Notes under the pieces: model-generated
Database searches by the model: none
What the model saw: only the letters and a program-made list of their open reading frames with translations
What the model was told of the DNA's origin: nothing
Shown here: piece after piece, positions 10,891 to 17,880 of the stretch
Numbering within the stretch: the stretch's first letter is position 1
Layout: each line of letters begins with the position of its first letter
DNA from: Stramenopiles sp. TOSAG23-6
Taxonomy: Eukaryota > Sar
DNA length: 19,169 nucleotides
Assembly (NCBI GenBank): GCA_900128565.1
Contig: LT635991.1
Coordinates: 1-19,169, forward strand
Direction: 5' to 3'
Program-made: the position numbers and the translations under genes

Positions 10891-12180
10891 ATGGCAGAAA
10901 CAAGATCAAGCCCATCTCGAAGTCATCTTCACCGGTACGTGATCTTAAACTAATTACAAATAAGTTTGAACGTGAGAGAACCAACTCGATTGTTGTATTT
11001 TCTTTTCATTTCTTAATATCCGTTTCTATAATAACTGGTTTTACTTACTATCCTTTGAGTTATCTATAAAACTTCAATTTACAGTCTTGCAAGATTAGTT
11101 CTTCCTATACGAGACTTACGTAACTTACCCAAGATGCAGCTTTATGCAAAGTTGCGGAAACAGTTCGGATGGAATAGACTTACCCGTCGTGAACGTAGGC
11201 AAAGTCAGAAGTTAGATAAAACCGATGAAACAGAAAAGTTGGAAAGAGCCAGATTTCGATCCAGTAGTGGTAGTGAACAGAGACCCGAGTCATCTCAAAA
11301 GAACAATAGTGAAGTCAATGCATCTCCAGGACAGAAGCGTAAGTTTTACTCTCGTTGTAAAAGTCAAATACGAAAATCAAGACGCCCAAAATCTCCACGC
11401 ATAGATGAAAGTATTGCTAATCTTATTCGGTCAAAACATCACAGTGCCTCAGATGACCCCCAAGGTGGTAAGAAAATCAAAATGAAAGACAAAACAAAAG
11501 TTTGGGAGCAGAAAACTGACCCTATTACTCTGTGTGATCTTGGAAAGAATGTGTTTACGACAAAAAGGTCAGATGGAAAAAAAGGTACTTCTTTCGATGT
11601 TGAAACGTTAGTAAATTATATATTGTTGTCAGGAGATTTCACAAATCCTACTACCAGGGTTACATTTACAGAGTCCGAATTAAAACGCTTAGATAAATGC
11701 GCTAATAATGCTGGACTAACTTTACCAAGTGTACGGGACTTGCGAGACGATTTGAAATATCACGAACAAAGAAAACAAAAGAAGTTTCGAAGAGATGCAA
11801 TGCTTGGGTTAGATCGTTGCCTAGGTGAAGTGGTTGGTAATATGGTCGATTTGATTGAAACCTGTGAAAATGCAGAGCTTGGAGAAATTAGACTCGTTAC
11901 TGAACTTTTCCCATTATTTTCATTTTATCTTCGGCAAATTAGTGATGTAGATTCCGAATTCGCGCGTCAATGTGTGAAGCATTATCGAGAATACACAACA
12001 GGTCCGCCAAACAAGCCTATCAATGACGCCGGTGGATTAAAAGCACCAGTTCTTCGTTTTCTTGAACAAGCGCTGAAGTCTCCTAGAGTTGGTGACGATT
12101 CCCATTTTTTACAAGGGTTTTCTTCAAATACAACATCAGCAAATAATAGAAATAATGTTAGTGTACGTTTTTTATCTTGA
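10891..12180 (+). CDS. Unrecognised basic protein with a U-box-like segment; two exons (10891-10934, 11085-12180)
   Basis: The ATG at 10891 opens exon 1 (14 codons plus two bases of an Arg codon). A phase-2 intron joins cleanly to exon 2, which ends at TGA 12180, giving 379 residues. I do not recognise the family. The first 150 residues are strongly basic and low in complexity, with clusters such as GQKRKFYSRCKSQIRKSRR that could act as nuclear localisation signals. Residues about 160-217 begin DPITLCDLG and include FDVETLVNYILLSGDF and NPTTRVTFTESELKRLD. The DPIT...F...L..Y....F..P.TR pattern resembles the layout of a U-box or other zinc-free RING-like fold, but this is inference without alignment. 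The remaining C-terminal half is predicted helical (for example LGEVVGNMVDLIE and FPLFSFYLRQI) and ends in an Asn/Ser-rich tail. A role as a ubiquitin ligase is only a possibility. Confidence 0.75.
10935..11084 (+). other. 150-nt GT-AG intron
   Basis: The donor is GTACGT at 10935-10940 and the acceptor is TTTACAG ending at 11084, after an AT-rich tract. It is a phase-2 intron: CG plus T forms an Arg codon, and the downstream frame runs open into the long ORF. The intron also contains an in-frame stop if read through. This is the cleanest intron in the window and sets the expected splice pattern for the organism. Confidence 0.8.
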
Positions 12181-12598
12181 ATTTAAAATTTTTTTTTAAT
12201 ACGATATTTTGTACCTAACGAAAATATTTTGAAAATTCGACATATTTTACCAAAATATATGATGCTTCTGAGTCAACTTGTGAGTCTTCTCGAGCAGCAA
12301 CGAGAACTCCATGATAAATACGTCCCAAAAAATAAAATTATTGCTTAATAAACTCAAAATTTAGTGCAAGTGTATTTAAATGAATTGTTGGATATAATTT
12401 GAAATGAACAATTTTTCTATAAATTGAAATAAAAATTTTTAATTCAAGGAATTCAATTTTCTTGAATTTTTATAAATTTCATTTTTTTCGAAGCACGCGC
12501 CACGTGGCGGAAAAATGCTTTACAAGAAATTTTTCTATCAAAAAACAGCAAGAAACAAGGGTTCTAGGAGAGCTATTTGAGCTATATTATTTATTAAG
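12181..12598. other. AT-rich intergenic region upstream of the lipid kinase gene
   Basis: These 418 bp separate two same-strand genes. The first part is very AT-rich and must hold the terminator of the upstream gene. An 8-bp inverted repeat, AATTCAAG / CTTGAATT (12441-12448 and 12461-12468), has a 12-base loop. The only GC-rich spot is the CACGTG palindrome at 12498-12509. No ORF or RNA gene is evident. Confidence 0.5.
12498..12509. promoter_or_regulatory. 12-bp palindrome CGCCACGTGGCG with a CACGTG (G-box/E-box) core
   Basis: This perfect 12-bp palindrome stands out as GC-rich within an AT-rich spacer. It lies about 90 bp upstream of the ATG at 12599. CACGTG is the classic site of bHLH and bZIP factors, so a promoter element for the lipid kinase gene is a reasonable inference. 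Confidence 0.45.
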
Positions 12599-13402
12599 AT
12601 GAACCAATCAACGAATATAGACAGAGATCTGAGAGATCTGTATAGTGTTTTTGGAATCATTGCAGTAACTATGATTTTACAGTGGGTCTTTTGGAGTAGC
12701 GGTAAAAGTAAGATTAAAAAGCTTTCTGCACCAGATATGCATCTTTCTCGTAGGTTCCAACACGCCACTACGGGTTTACTTTTTTTTTTAGAGCTCGAGC
12801 TAAAATTTCTCCCGAGTGTTAAATACGATATTGTCACGTTATTGGTATGTGCTGCCTTATTTTACACGATCCATCGAGTTAGATTATACTATCCACGTTT
12901 AAATTTACGTCTTGTTGCACTATATCGCCCAATACTTAGAGAAAAGGAAGCCTCAGGCGAAAAGATTCCGTCTGCTTTCTTCTTCCTGATAGGCACTGCG
13001 TTTACAATGATATTATTTCCTCAACCGATTGCTGCTATTGCTTTATTGCACCTCAGTTTGGGTGATCCTATCGCAGGCATCATCGGTAGTTGTTTTGGTT
13101 CTTACCCTCTACCCCACGTGTCACCAAAGAAGACGGTGGAAGGGTTTGTTTCTTGTGTCATTATCTGCACTTTAGTTTCACTTTTATACTTTATATGTTC
13201 ACCGACATCAGATCAGTTATTTGTTAGTTCCAAATACAACCCAAAGTCAAATTATTTACTTTTCGCTGTAATTGCAGGTTTATGTGGAGGTTTCGCTGAA
13301 GTTTTAAGTATTGGTGAGCTTGATGACAACCTCACTTTACCTGTCTTGTCTGGAACTTTTTTTACCATAATCCATCATATAGTACTGAATTATATACAAT
13401 AG
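12599..13402 (+). CDS. CTP-dependent lipid kinase, DGK1 / dolichol kinase / phytol kinase family
   Basis: This is a 267-residue integral membrane protein starting at the first ATG after the upstream spacer and ending in TAG. It has several hydrophobic segments (about 15-32, 78-92, 125-152, 183-201 and 217-232). Family-type motifs, from memory, are RRFQHATTG (51-59), LGDPIAGIIGS (154-164), SPKKTVEGFVSC (175-186) and the C-terminal GGFAEVL with LDDNLTLPVLSG (230-252). Enzymes of this superfamily phosphorylate lipid alcohols such as diacylglycerol, dolichol or phytol using CTP, usually in the ER or plastid envelope. The short length and single compact core fit DGK1 or phytol kinase better than the longer dolichol kinases. 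The substrate cannot be assigned from sequence alone, and no plastid transit peptide is obvious. Confidence 0.78.
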   Translation: MNQSTNIDRDLRDLYSVFGIIAVTMILQWVFWSSGKSKIKKLSAPDMHLSRRFQHATTGLLFFLELELKFLPSVKYDIVTLLVCAALFYTIHRVRLYYPRLNLRLVALYRPILREKEASGEKIPSAFFFLIGTAFTMILFPQPIAAIALLHLSLGDPIAGIIGSCFGSYPLPHVSPKKTVEGFVSCVIICTLVSLLYFICSPTSDQLFVSSKYNPKSNYLLFAVIAGLCGGFAEVLSIGELDDNLTLPVLSGTFFTIIHHIVLNYIQ

Positions 13403-13722
13403 ATATACAATAGATGATTTAAGCTTATTTTTATAAACATTTATAATTGAAATTATTTTATCACTTTCAATGATAGTTGTAGTCAGGAATGGATTCGGAT
13501 TATAAAAATTAATAGTATATATATTAATTGTAATAATTTCATTTCATTTTTTTTTGAAACTTTTGCTACCCTACCAAAACACGTCTATCCAGCCAGCTAG
13601 GAAATACAAAATATTGAATACAGAACTTATGTAGTCCATTGCGATTGATGTTGAATTAAAAACTCGAAAAGTTGACGCTTTCCCCTTGTCGGCTATTATT
13701 GAATACCGGTTTCCTTAGAACA
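13403..13722. other. AT-rich intergenic region upstream of MTHFS
   Basis: These 320 bp separate two same-strand genes. An inverted repeat AATTAATA / TATTAATT with 7-bp spacing lies at 13507-13529. A CATTTCATTTTTTTTT stretch follows, then a slightly GC-richer segment before the MTHFS start that probably holds its promoter. No gene is evident. Confidence 0.45.
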
Positions 13723-14430
13723 ATGTCAACCTCAAAAACTATTATTAGTGGACATCGTATTGGAATTTTACAGGGTTTAAAGAAAGTGATGCGATCAACA
13801 ATTACAAAGAAATTAAAAGTTTTATCAGACCAAGAACTTAAAAAGCAGTCTGAGCTCGTACACAAACGTTTGCTCTCAACTAGTATCGTAAACGATAGTA
13901 AATCAATAAGTATTTACATAAACATGCCAACCGGGGAGTTACTTACAGATCAATTATTATTGGATTTGTTTGAACTCAAAAAAAACATTTTTATTCCTCG
14001 CGTTGACGGAATGTTTTCGGATGATATGCGTATGTTACGTTTAAAAAGCGTGGAAGAAATGTCCCAATTTGTAAACAGCAAGTGGCACATAAAAGAACCA
14101 ACTATACATGCTGCCAGTAAAATGGAAAATGCTTTAGATAGTGGAGTAGTAGATCTTGTTATTGTTCCTGGAGTGGCTTTTGACAAGCAGTGTCACAGAT
14201 TGGGTCATGGAAAAGGCTATTATGACTGTTTTTTACGCAAGTTGCAAACCGTAAGAAAGGAAAAAAATCTCCCCCCAGCTTTTACTGTTGGCCTGTCACT
14301 TAGTGATCAAGTTGTTAATGAAGTACCCATTATGGATCATGATGTCGCCCTTGACTTTGTTATTACACCAAATAAAATATTTACAAGTACTAGCACTACA
14401 AGAAGAGAGAGTCTTAAGGGTACCGGGTGA
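13723..14430 (+). CDS. MTHFS: 5-formyltetrahydrofolate cyclo-ligase (methenyltetrahydrofolate synthetase)
   Basis: This enzyme converts 5-formyltetrahydrofolate and ATP to 5,10-methenyltetrahydrofolate, returning the storage form of folate to one-carbon metabolism. The protein has 235 residues from ATG 13723; an in-frame TAA upstream excludes a much longer start. The signature GVAFDKQCHRLGHGKGYYD (about residues 150-168) is the family's nucleotide and folate binding block. The N-terminal basic helix KKVMRSTITKKLK and the segment IYINMPTGEL also match the family. The C-terminal VALDFVITPNKIF is the expected end of the fold. About 20 residues precede the conserved core and could be a weak mitochondrial signal, but this is uncertain. 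The last residues are a short non-conserved tail. It converges on COMMD7 with a 126-bp gap. Confidence 0.95.
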   Translation: MSTSKTIISGHRIGILQGLKKVMRSTITKKLKVLSDQELKKQSELVHKRLLSTSIVNDSKSISIYINMPTGELLTDQLLLDLFELKKNIFIPRVDGMFSDDMRMLRLKSVEEMSQFVNSKWHIKEPTIHAASKMENALDSGVVDLVIVPGVAFDKQCHRLGHGKGYYDCFLRKLQTVRKEKNLPPAFTVGLSLSDQVVNEVPIMDHDVALDFVITPNKIFTSTSTTRRESLKGTG

Positions 14431-14556
14431 ACCATAGTTGACCTTGGGTGAACACTCTAAATTTTGAAAGGTGCTAGTAAAATATAGTAACAATATTAAA
14501 TACATTTTCATAGATTGAGAACTTATTTTATATGTCAATATATCCTACAATAAATA

Positions 14557-15171
14557 TTATTCCACAAGGTAGTCCATCAAGGCTTTAACTTTTTCCATTT
14601 CTGCAAGAAATTCGTAAAATTGACTTAGGGTCATTTCCATATTAATAATTTTTACTCGACCTTTCCCCTGGCTAAGTGTCAACTGCACTTGTAAAAATGT
14701 TGCCGATATTTGACGTAGCTCATCACTGGAAGCAGATACACCAAATTTCCATTGCATATCGATTAATTTATTCACACGTAATGTTTGAACAAGCATGGTC
14801 TGAAATAGAACTCCGCGAGTTTCTTTCCATGAAGAAGAAACGATATCTGCATTATTACTTTTGAGCTCAAGCTGTTTCAAATCTCTCTCGAGCTGTGAAT
14901 TTGATATATTATGACGCAAAGCACCTTTAAAAACCAATAGCGAGCTACGCACCATACTTTTTAAAAGTCGAGAATTAACTTTATGTTCATCACAAAACGT
15001 AGACACATTTCCCAGAATATCTGTCGATGTGGGTTCTTTAAGAAAATCTGTCACTAAAGTAATGAAGCTCTTTAACTGCACAGGATTAAATGAATTCAAT
15101 CCTTTGATATCGGAAAGCAAATTGGGGTCAGCTTCCTCCAATTTTGTACCTCCCAAGAAATTGAGACTCAT
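14557..15171 (-). CDS. COMMD7: COMM domain-containing protein 7
   Basis: COMMD proteins form the Commander complex, which works with WASH and CCC to recycle membrane proteins from endosomes and also modulates NF-kB in animals. The ATG at 15171 gives 204 residues ending in TAA. An N-terminal helical domain (residues about 20-130) carries KSMVRSSLLVFKGALRHNIS, resembling the COMMD7 block LRSIVKSLLLVPNGALKKSL. The COMM domain (about 138-200) contains LIDMQWKFGVSASSDEL, then LTLSQFYEFLAEMEKVKALMD. The spacing and the final QFYxFLxEMExV pattern match COMMD7 more than other paralogues. It is divergent from the SUMO ligase gene across about 220 bp, so a shared promoter is likely. Confidence 0.9.
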   Translation of the reverse strand: MSLNFLGGTKLEEADPNLLSDIKGLNSFNPVQLKSFITLVTDFLKEPTSTDILGNVSTFCDEHKVNSRLLKSMVRSSLLVFKGALRHNISNSQLERDLKQLELKSNNADIVSSSWKETRGVLFQTMLVQTLRVNKLIDMQWKFGVSASSDELRQISATFLQVQLTLSQGKGRVKIINMEMTLSQFYEFLAEMEKVKALMDYLVE

Positions 15172-15394
15172 TATCAACTATTCTAAATCTGAAATAAGAA
15201 TGAAAAGTGCAAAAATAAGTAAATTCGAATCGAATCGATCATCGATCACAATCACACACAATCAAAATCGATTTGACCGACACGAAATCTACGACTTTTT
15301 TTTTTTGTAGGGTAAAAAAGGCAAGTGTTTTTAGATACGGAGTCATCATAAAAATAGTAAGTTGTTGTTTTTATGCTATAGTACCTGCGCAGTG
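15172..15394. promoter_or_regulatory. Divergent promoter with three ATCGAT motifs, COMMD7 / SUMO ligase
   Basis: This spacer separates two start codons facing away from each other. ATCGAT occurs at 15234-15239, 15241-15246 and 15267-15272, next to GAATCGAATCG, so an 'ATCGA' core recurs over about 50 bp. A long T tract follows at 15296-15306. The clustering suggests a transcription factor binding region, by inference from position and repetition. Confidence 0.45.
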
Positions 15395-17794
15395 ATGTCC
15401 GGGACACATGCAATATCATTTATAAATAGCATGCTACATCATCGACAATATGGGGACCGGACCCCTATGTTTTTGTCAATGGATCAAATCCAGACTAAGG
15501 TTTCAAGTATCATTCAAAGTTGTTTGAAGGTGACCCAACTCAAAGTAATATTACGCTCGTTAAACTTGACAATATCTGGCCGTAAGGATGCTCTTATAGC
15601 ACGTATTTTGACTTACTTAAGAAATAGTGGACGACGCGGTGGTCCTTCTCAGGCAAATTATTTGATACTCTTTACTGCTGCAATTCTGGAAAAAAATCTT
15701 GATATTGCAGTTCGTAACAGACGAAGCGTCGACTATAAAAAGCCACAATTTACACCGATCTCTCTGATTAGGAGTGGTGTCTCTCTGATTAGGAGTGTTG
15801 CCGTTCCTTCAGTCGAAAGTAACCCTTTGAAATATACTGGTAAGGTACGCATTCAGAAATGGCAAGTATCTGTACCTCACAATTCACCTCACTCCCCATG
15901 TTTTTGTAATGATGGAAGAAAACATAATTATGTACGGTGTAGTAGTTGTTATGCTCTCCGTCATTTGCAATGTGTTTCTTCTTTATCCAGTAAGGAAACT
16001 AATGTGTGTCGGCTATGCCAGGTAAATTCATTTTTTATTTTTAGTAAACCAGTTGAACATGTTATTAGGCCAAGAATTGTAACAGATAATTCTTCGCCCT
16101 CGACTTTCAACGTAAAATTCCAACTAAGCAGCCGGCAACTCTCGAGTTTCAGTTTCTCTGAAGCTCACGAGTGTAAATCGTGTCAGAATAAAGCTGAAGC
16201 TGAGTTATGGGCAGGCCATGGCGCGTGGGATAAATCCAATCCATTACCAATTGATGCAATCGAAACATGTTCGTCTGCAAAAGCAGAGGGTGTTGGTTCG
16301 ATTAAAACTGTTTCAGTGAAAACTGATTCGAACGAAATGAAAAACTGTGAAAATAGTTTTATAAAAATAGGAAAGAATCATGGAAAGTCTCCCATAATTA
16401 AACAAGATTCTGCAGATAAGAACATTTTAGGGAGTAGCATAGACAAAAATTTATCCAGAAAAATACATCGATATCGACATGCGTTGTATGTAGCTTGTGT
16501 TGACTTTTCGGGTGTAGTCCCAAAACTGAGATGGCCCCAATTTTCGAGCCTCCAGTCTAATGGAACAACATCGGCAGAATTGGATTCTAAACTAAATATT
16601 AATGCACCGGCGAATATCTCTAGATTAGTTAGACCTGGAATGAATACATTAAAAATTTCTGTTGGGGCAGATTCAATTGCGAATGAAAATAAACTAATGG
16701 TTTTCGTGTTTATAGCTCAATATAGACCAACCGAGGATGTTGTCACTGAAATAACTACCAACAAAGCGTGTCAGATCTCTATTAGTAGTAGTAAGAACAA
16801 ATTTATGCGTATGTACGGCAATTCAAATAGTCCAAAATCACGTGCTCGAAGCGTAAGTATTGCTAGTGATGATGAGGCGTTCGAGTGTCTTGAAACTGAT
16901 TTGAGGATTCCAATTAGATGTCCTCTAGGAATGTGTGTCATGGACTCGTCAGAAAGACACTTTCCTGTAAGGGGAAAAAGATGTAAACATTTCCAGTGTT
17001 TTGATTTGTACACATTTTTAGCATATAATAGGCAAAAGTATTTCGAATATCCTGCAGAAAATCTGACTAAAACACTTAATGAAAAGGAAGAAAAGAGATT
17101 AGCAAGAAAATGGCGGTGTCCTCATTGTAATGAAATATGCCGTCCTCAGGATCTTATGTATGATTTGTATATCTGTGATATAATAAGAAAGGCAGTTCAG
17201 ATTGATGCTGAAATGGATCAGGTTCGTCTTCTCCCTGATGGTTCATGGTTACCCCCAGAAAAGCATATCAAACGGAATTCTGTTGGAAATAATAATAGTC
17301 TACATTCTAATAGTGATCCAAAAATATCTATGAATACAGAAGAGAATAATGATAATTGTAATAGTAATCCAAATATATCTATGACTACAGGAGAAAACGA
17401 TCCTTTGGGTACTGAGACTAATACACAAATACCTATAAACACTTCAAATTCTAATGAAGTAACGAATGACGTAATTTGTCTTTCTTCTGATTCGGAAGAT
17501 GAAGAAGTAGTCGGTGGAAGCTCATCTGCTCCTAAACCTACTGGAGCTACTGCTGTATTTGCTCCTACTGAAACTATTGCTGCATTTGCTCGCGCTCCTT
17601 CTGGGCGGGGTATTTTACTTCCTAATGGTACATTGGTGAGTAAAGATACATTGCTTCAACGGGCTGTATTAGTGCATCAGTTGCTTCGAGAAGCTCAAAG
17701 AAGTCGGAATACAGCCCCAACAAGTCAATCTACGACTACGACTATTGGAAGTGGCAGTGGTTCTTCTTATATGGATGCAATTGAATTGGATTGA
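15395..17794 (+). CDS. SIZ1: SIZ/PIAS-family SUMO E3 ligase (SAP, PHD, PINIT, SP-RING)
   Basis: This enzyme transfers SUMO from Ubc9 to nuclear proteins. I chose ATG 15395 (799 residues); the frame is open a little further upstream but has no other ATG. Domains in order: SAP, for AT-rich DNA (about 33-75, KVILRSLNLTISGRKDAL); PHD finger with C4HC3 ligands (169-208); PINIT (about 354-444), with LYVACVDFSGVVPKLRWPQ; SP-RING (about 509-580), with CPL, RGKRCKHFQCFD (Cys530, His532, Cys535) and WRCPHC (Cys575, Cys578). A SUMO-interacting motif VICLSSDSEDEE follows (about 693-704). A PHD finger between SAP and PINIT is the plant SIZ1 arrangement; animal PIAS and yeast Siz1/2 lack it. All zinc ligands of the SP-RING are present. 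The linker before PINIT and the tail are low-complexity, with small internal repeats. The gene converges on the ankyrin-SAM gene. Confidence 0.9.
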   Translation: MSGTHAISFINSMLHHRQYGDRTPMFLSMDQIQTKVSSIIQSCLKVTQLKVILRSLNLTISGRKDALIARILTYLRNSGRRGGPSQANYLILFTAAILEKNLDIAVRNRRSVDYKKPQFTPISLIRSGVSLIRSVAVPSVESNPLKYTGKVRIQKWQVSVPHNSPHSPCFCNDGRKHNYVRCSSCYALRHLQCVSSLSSKETNVCRLCQVNSFFIFSKPVEHVIRPRIVTDNSSPSTFNVKFQLSSRQLSSFSFSEAHECKSCQNKAEAELWAGHGAWDKSNPLPIDAIETCSSAKAEGVGSIKTVSVKTDSNEMKNCENSFIKIGKNHGKSPIIKQDSADKNILGSSIDKNLSRKIHRYRHALYVACVDFSGVVPKLRWPQFSSLQSNGTTSAELDSKLNINAPANISRLVRPGMNTLKISVGADSIANENKLMVFVFIAQYRPTEDVVTEITTNKACQISISSSKNKFMRMYGNSNSPKSRARSVSIASDDEAFECLETDLRIPIRCPLGMCVMDSSERHFPVRGKRCKHFQCFDLYTFLAYNRQKYFEYPAENLTKTLNEKEEKRLARKWRCPHCNEICRPQDLMYDLYICDIIRKAVQIDAEMDQVRLLPDGSWLPPEKHIKRNSVGNNNSLHSNSDPKISMNTEENNDNCNSNPNISMTTGENDPLGTETNTQIPINTSNSNEVTNDVICLSSDSEDEEVVGGSSSAPKPTGATAVFAPTETIAAFARAPSGRGILLPNGTLVSKDTLLQRAVLVHQLLREAQRSRNTAPTSQSTTTTIGSGSGSSYMDAIELD
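15761..15800 (+). repeat. 21-bp tandem duplication inside the SUMO ligase gene
   Basis: TCTCTGATTAGGAGTG occurs twice with a 21-base period, giving the seven-residue doublet SLIRSGV-SLIRSVA between the SAP and PHD domains. It keeps the frame, so it looks like a recent in-frame duplication in a linker. Confidence 0.75.
17309..17410 (+). repeat. 51-bp imperfect tandem repeat in the SUMO ligase tail
   Basis: Two copies begin at 17309 and 17360. They encode NSDPKISMNTEENNDNC and NSNPNISMTTGENDPLG, a 17-residue unit. A weaker third echo (NTQIPINTSNSNE) follows. This lies in the disordered tail before the SUMO-interacting motif. Confidence 0.65.
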
Positions 17795-17880
17795 AGACTG
17801 ATATAATATGATACCGCATTAAATAATGATGAATATTTATAATTGTATGATTTCTTTTTGTGTGTGTTTTTATTTAAAAT

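Noticed and set aside
12441-12468. AATTCAAG / CTTGAATT hairpin as a structured RNA or bacterial-type terminator
   Set aside because: Short AT-rich inverted repeats are expected by chance in this spacer, and the organism is eukaryotic.
13672-13722. Extended N-terminus of MTHFS from a TTG codon
   Set aside because: Eukaryotes rarely start at TTG, and the ATG at 13723 gives a normal-length enzyme.
15362-15394. Extended N-terminus of the SUMO ligase from TTG
   Set aside because: The first ATG in frame is at 15395, well before the SAP domain; the upstream codons are not conserved-looking.
16022-16044. GTAAAT...TTTTTAG, an intron-like 23-nt stretch in the SUMO ligase after the PHD finger
   Set aside because: The uninterrupted frame reads sensibly through it (CRLCQVNSFFIFSKP, like the region after the PHD in SIZ1), and 23 nt would shift the frame.
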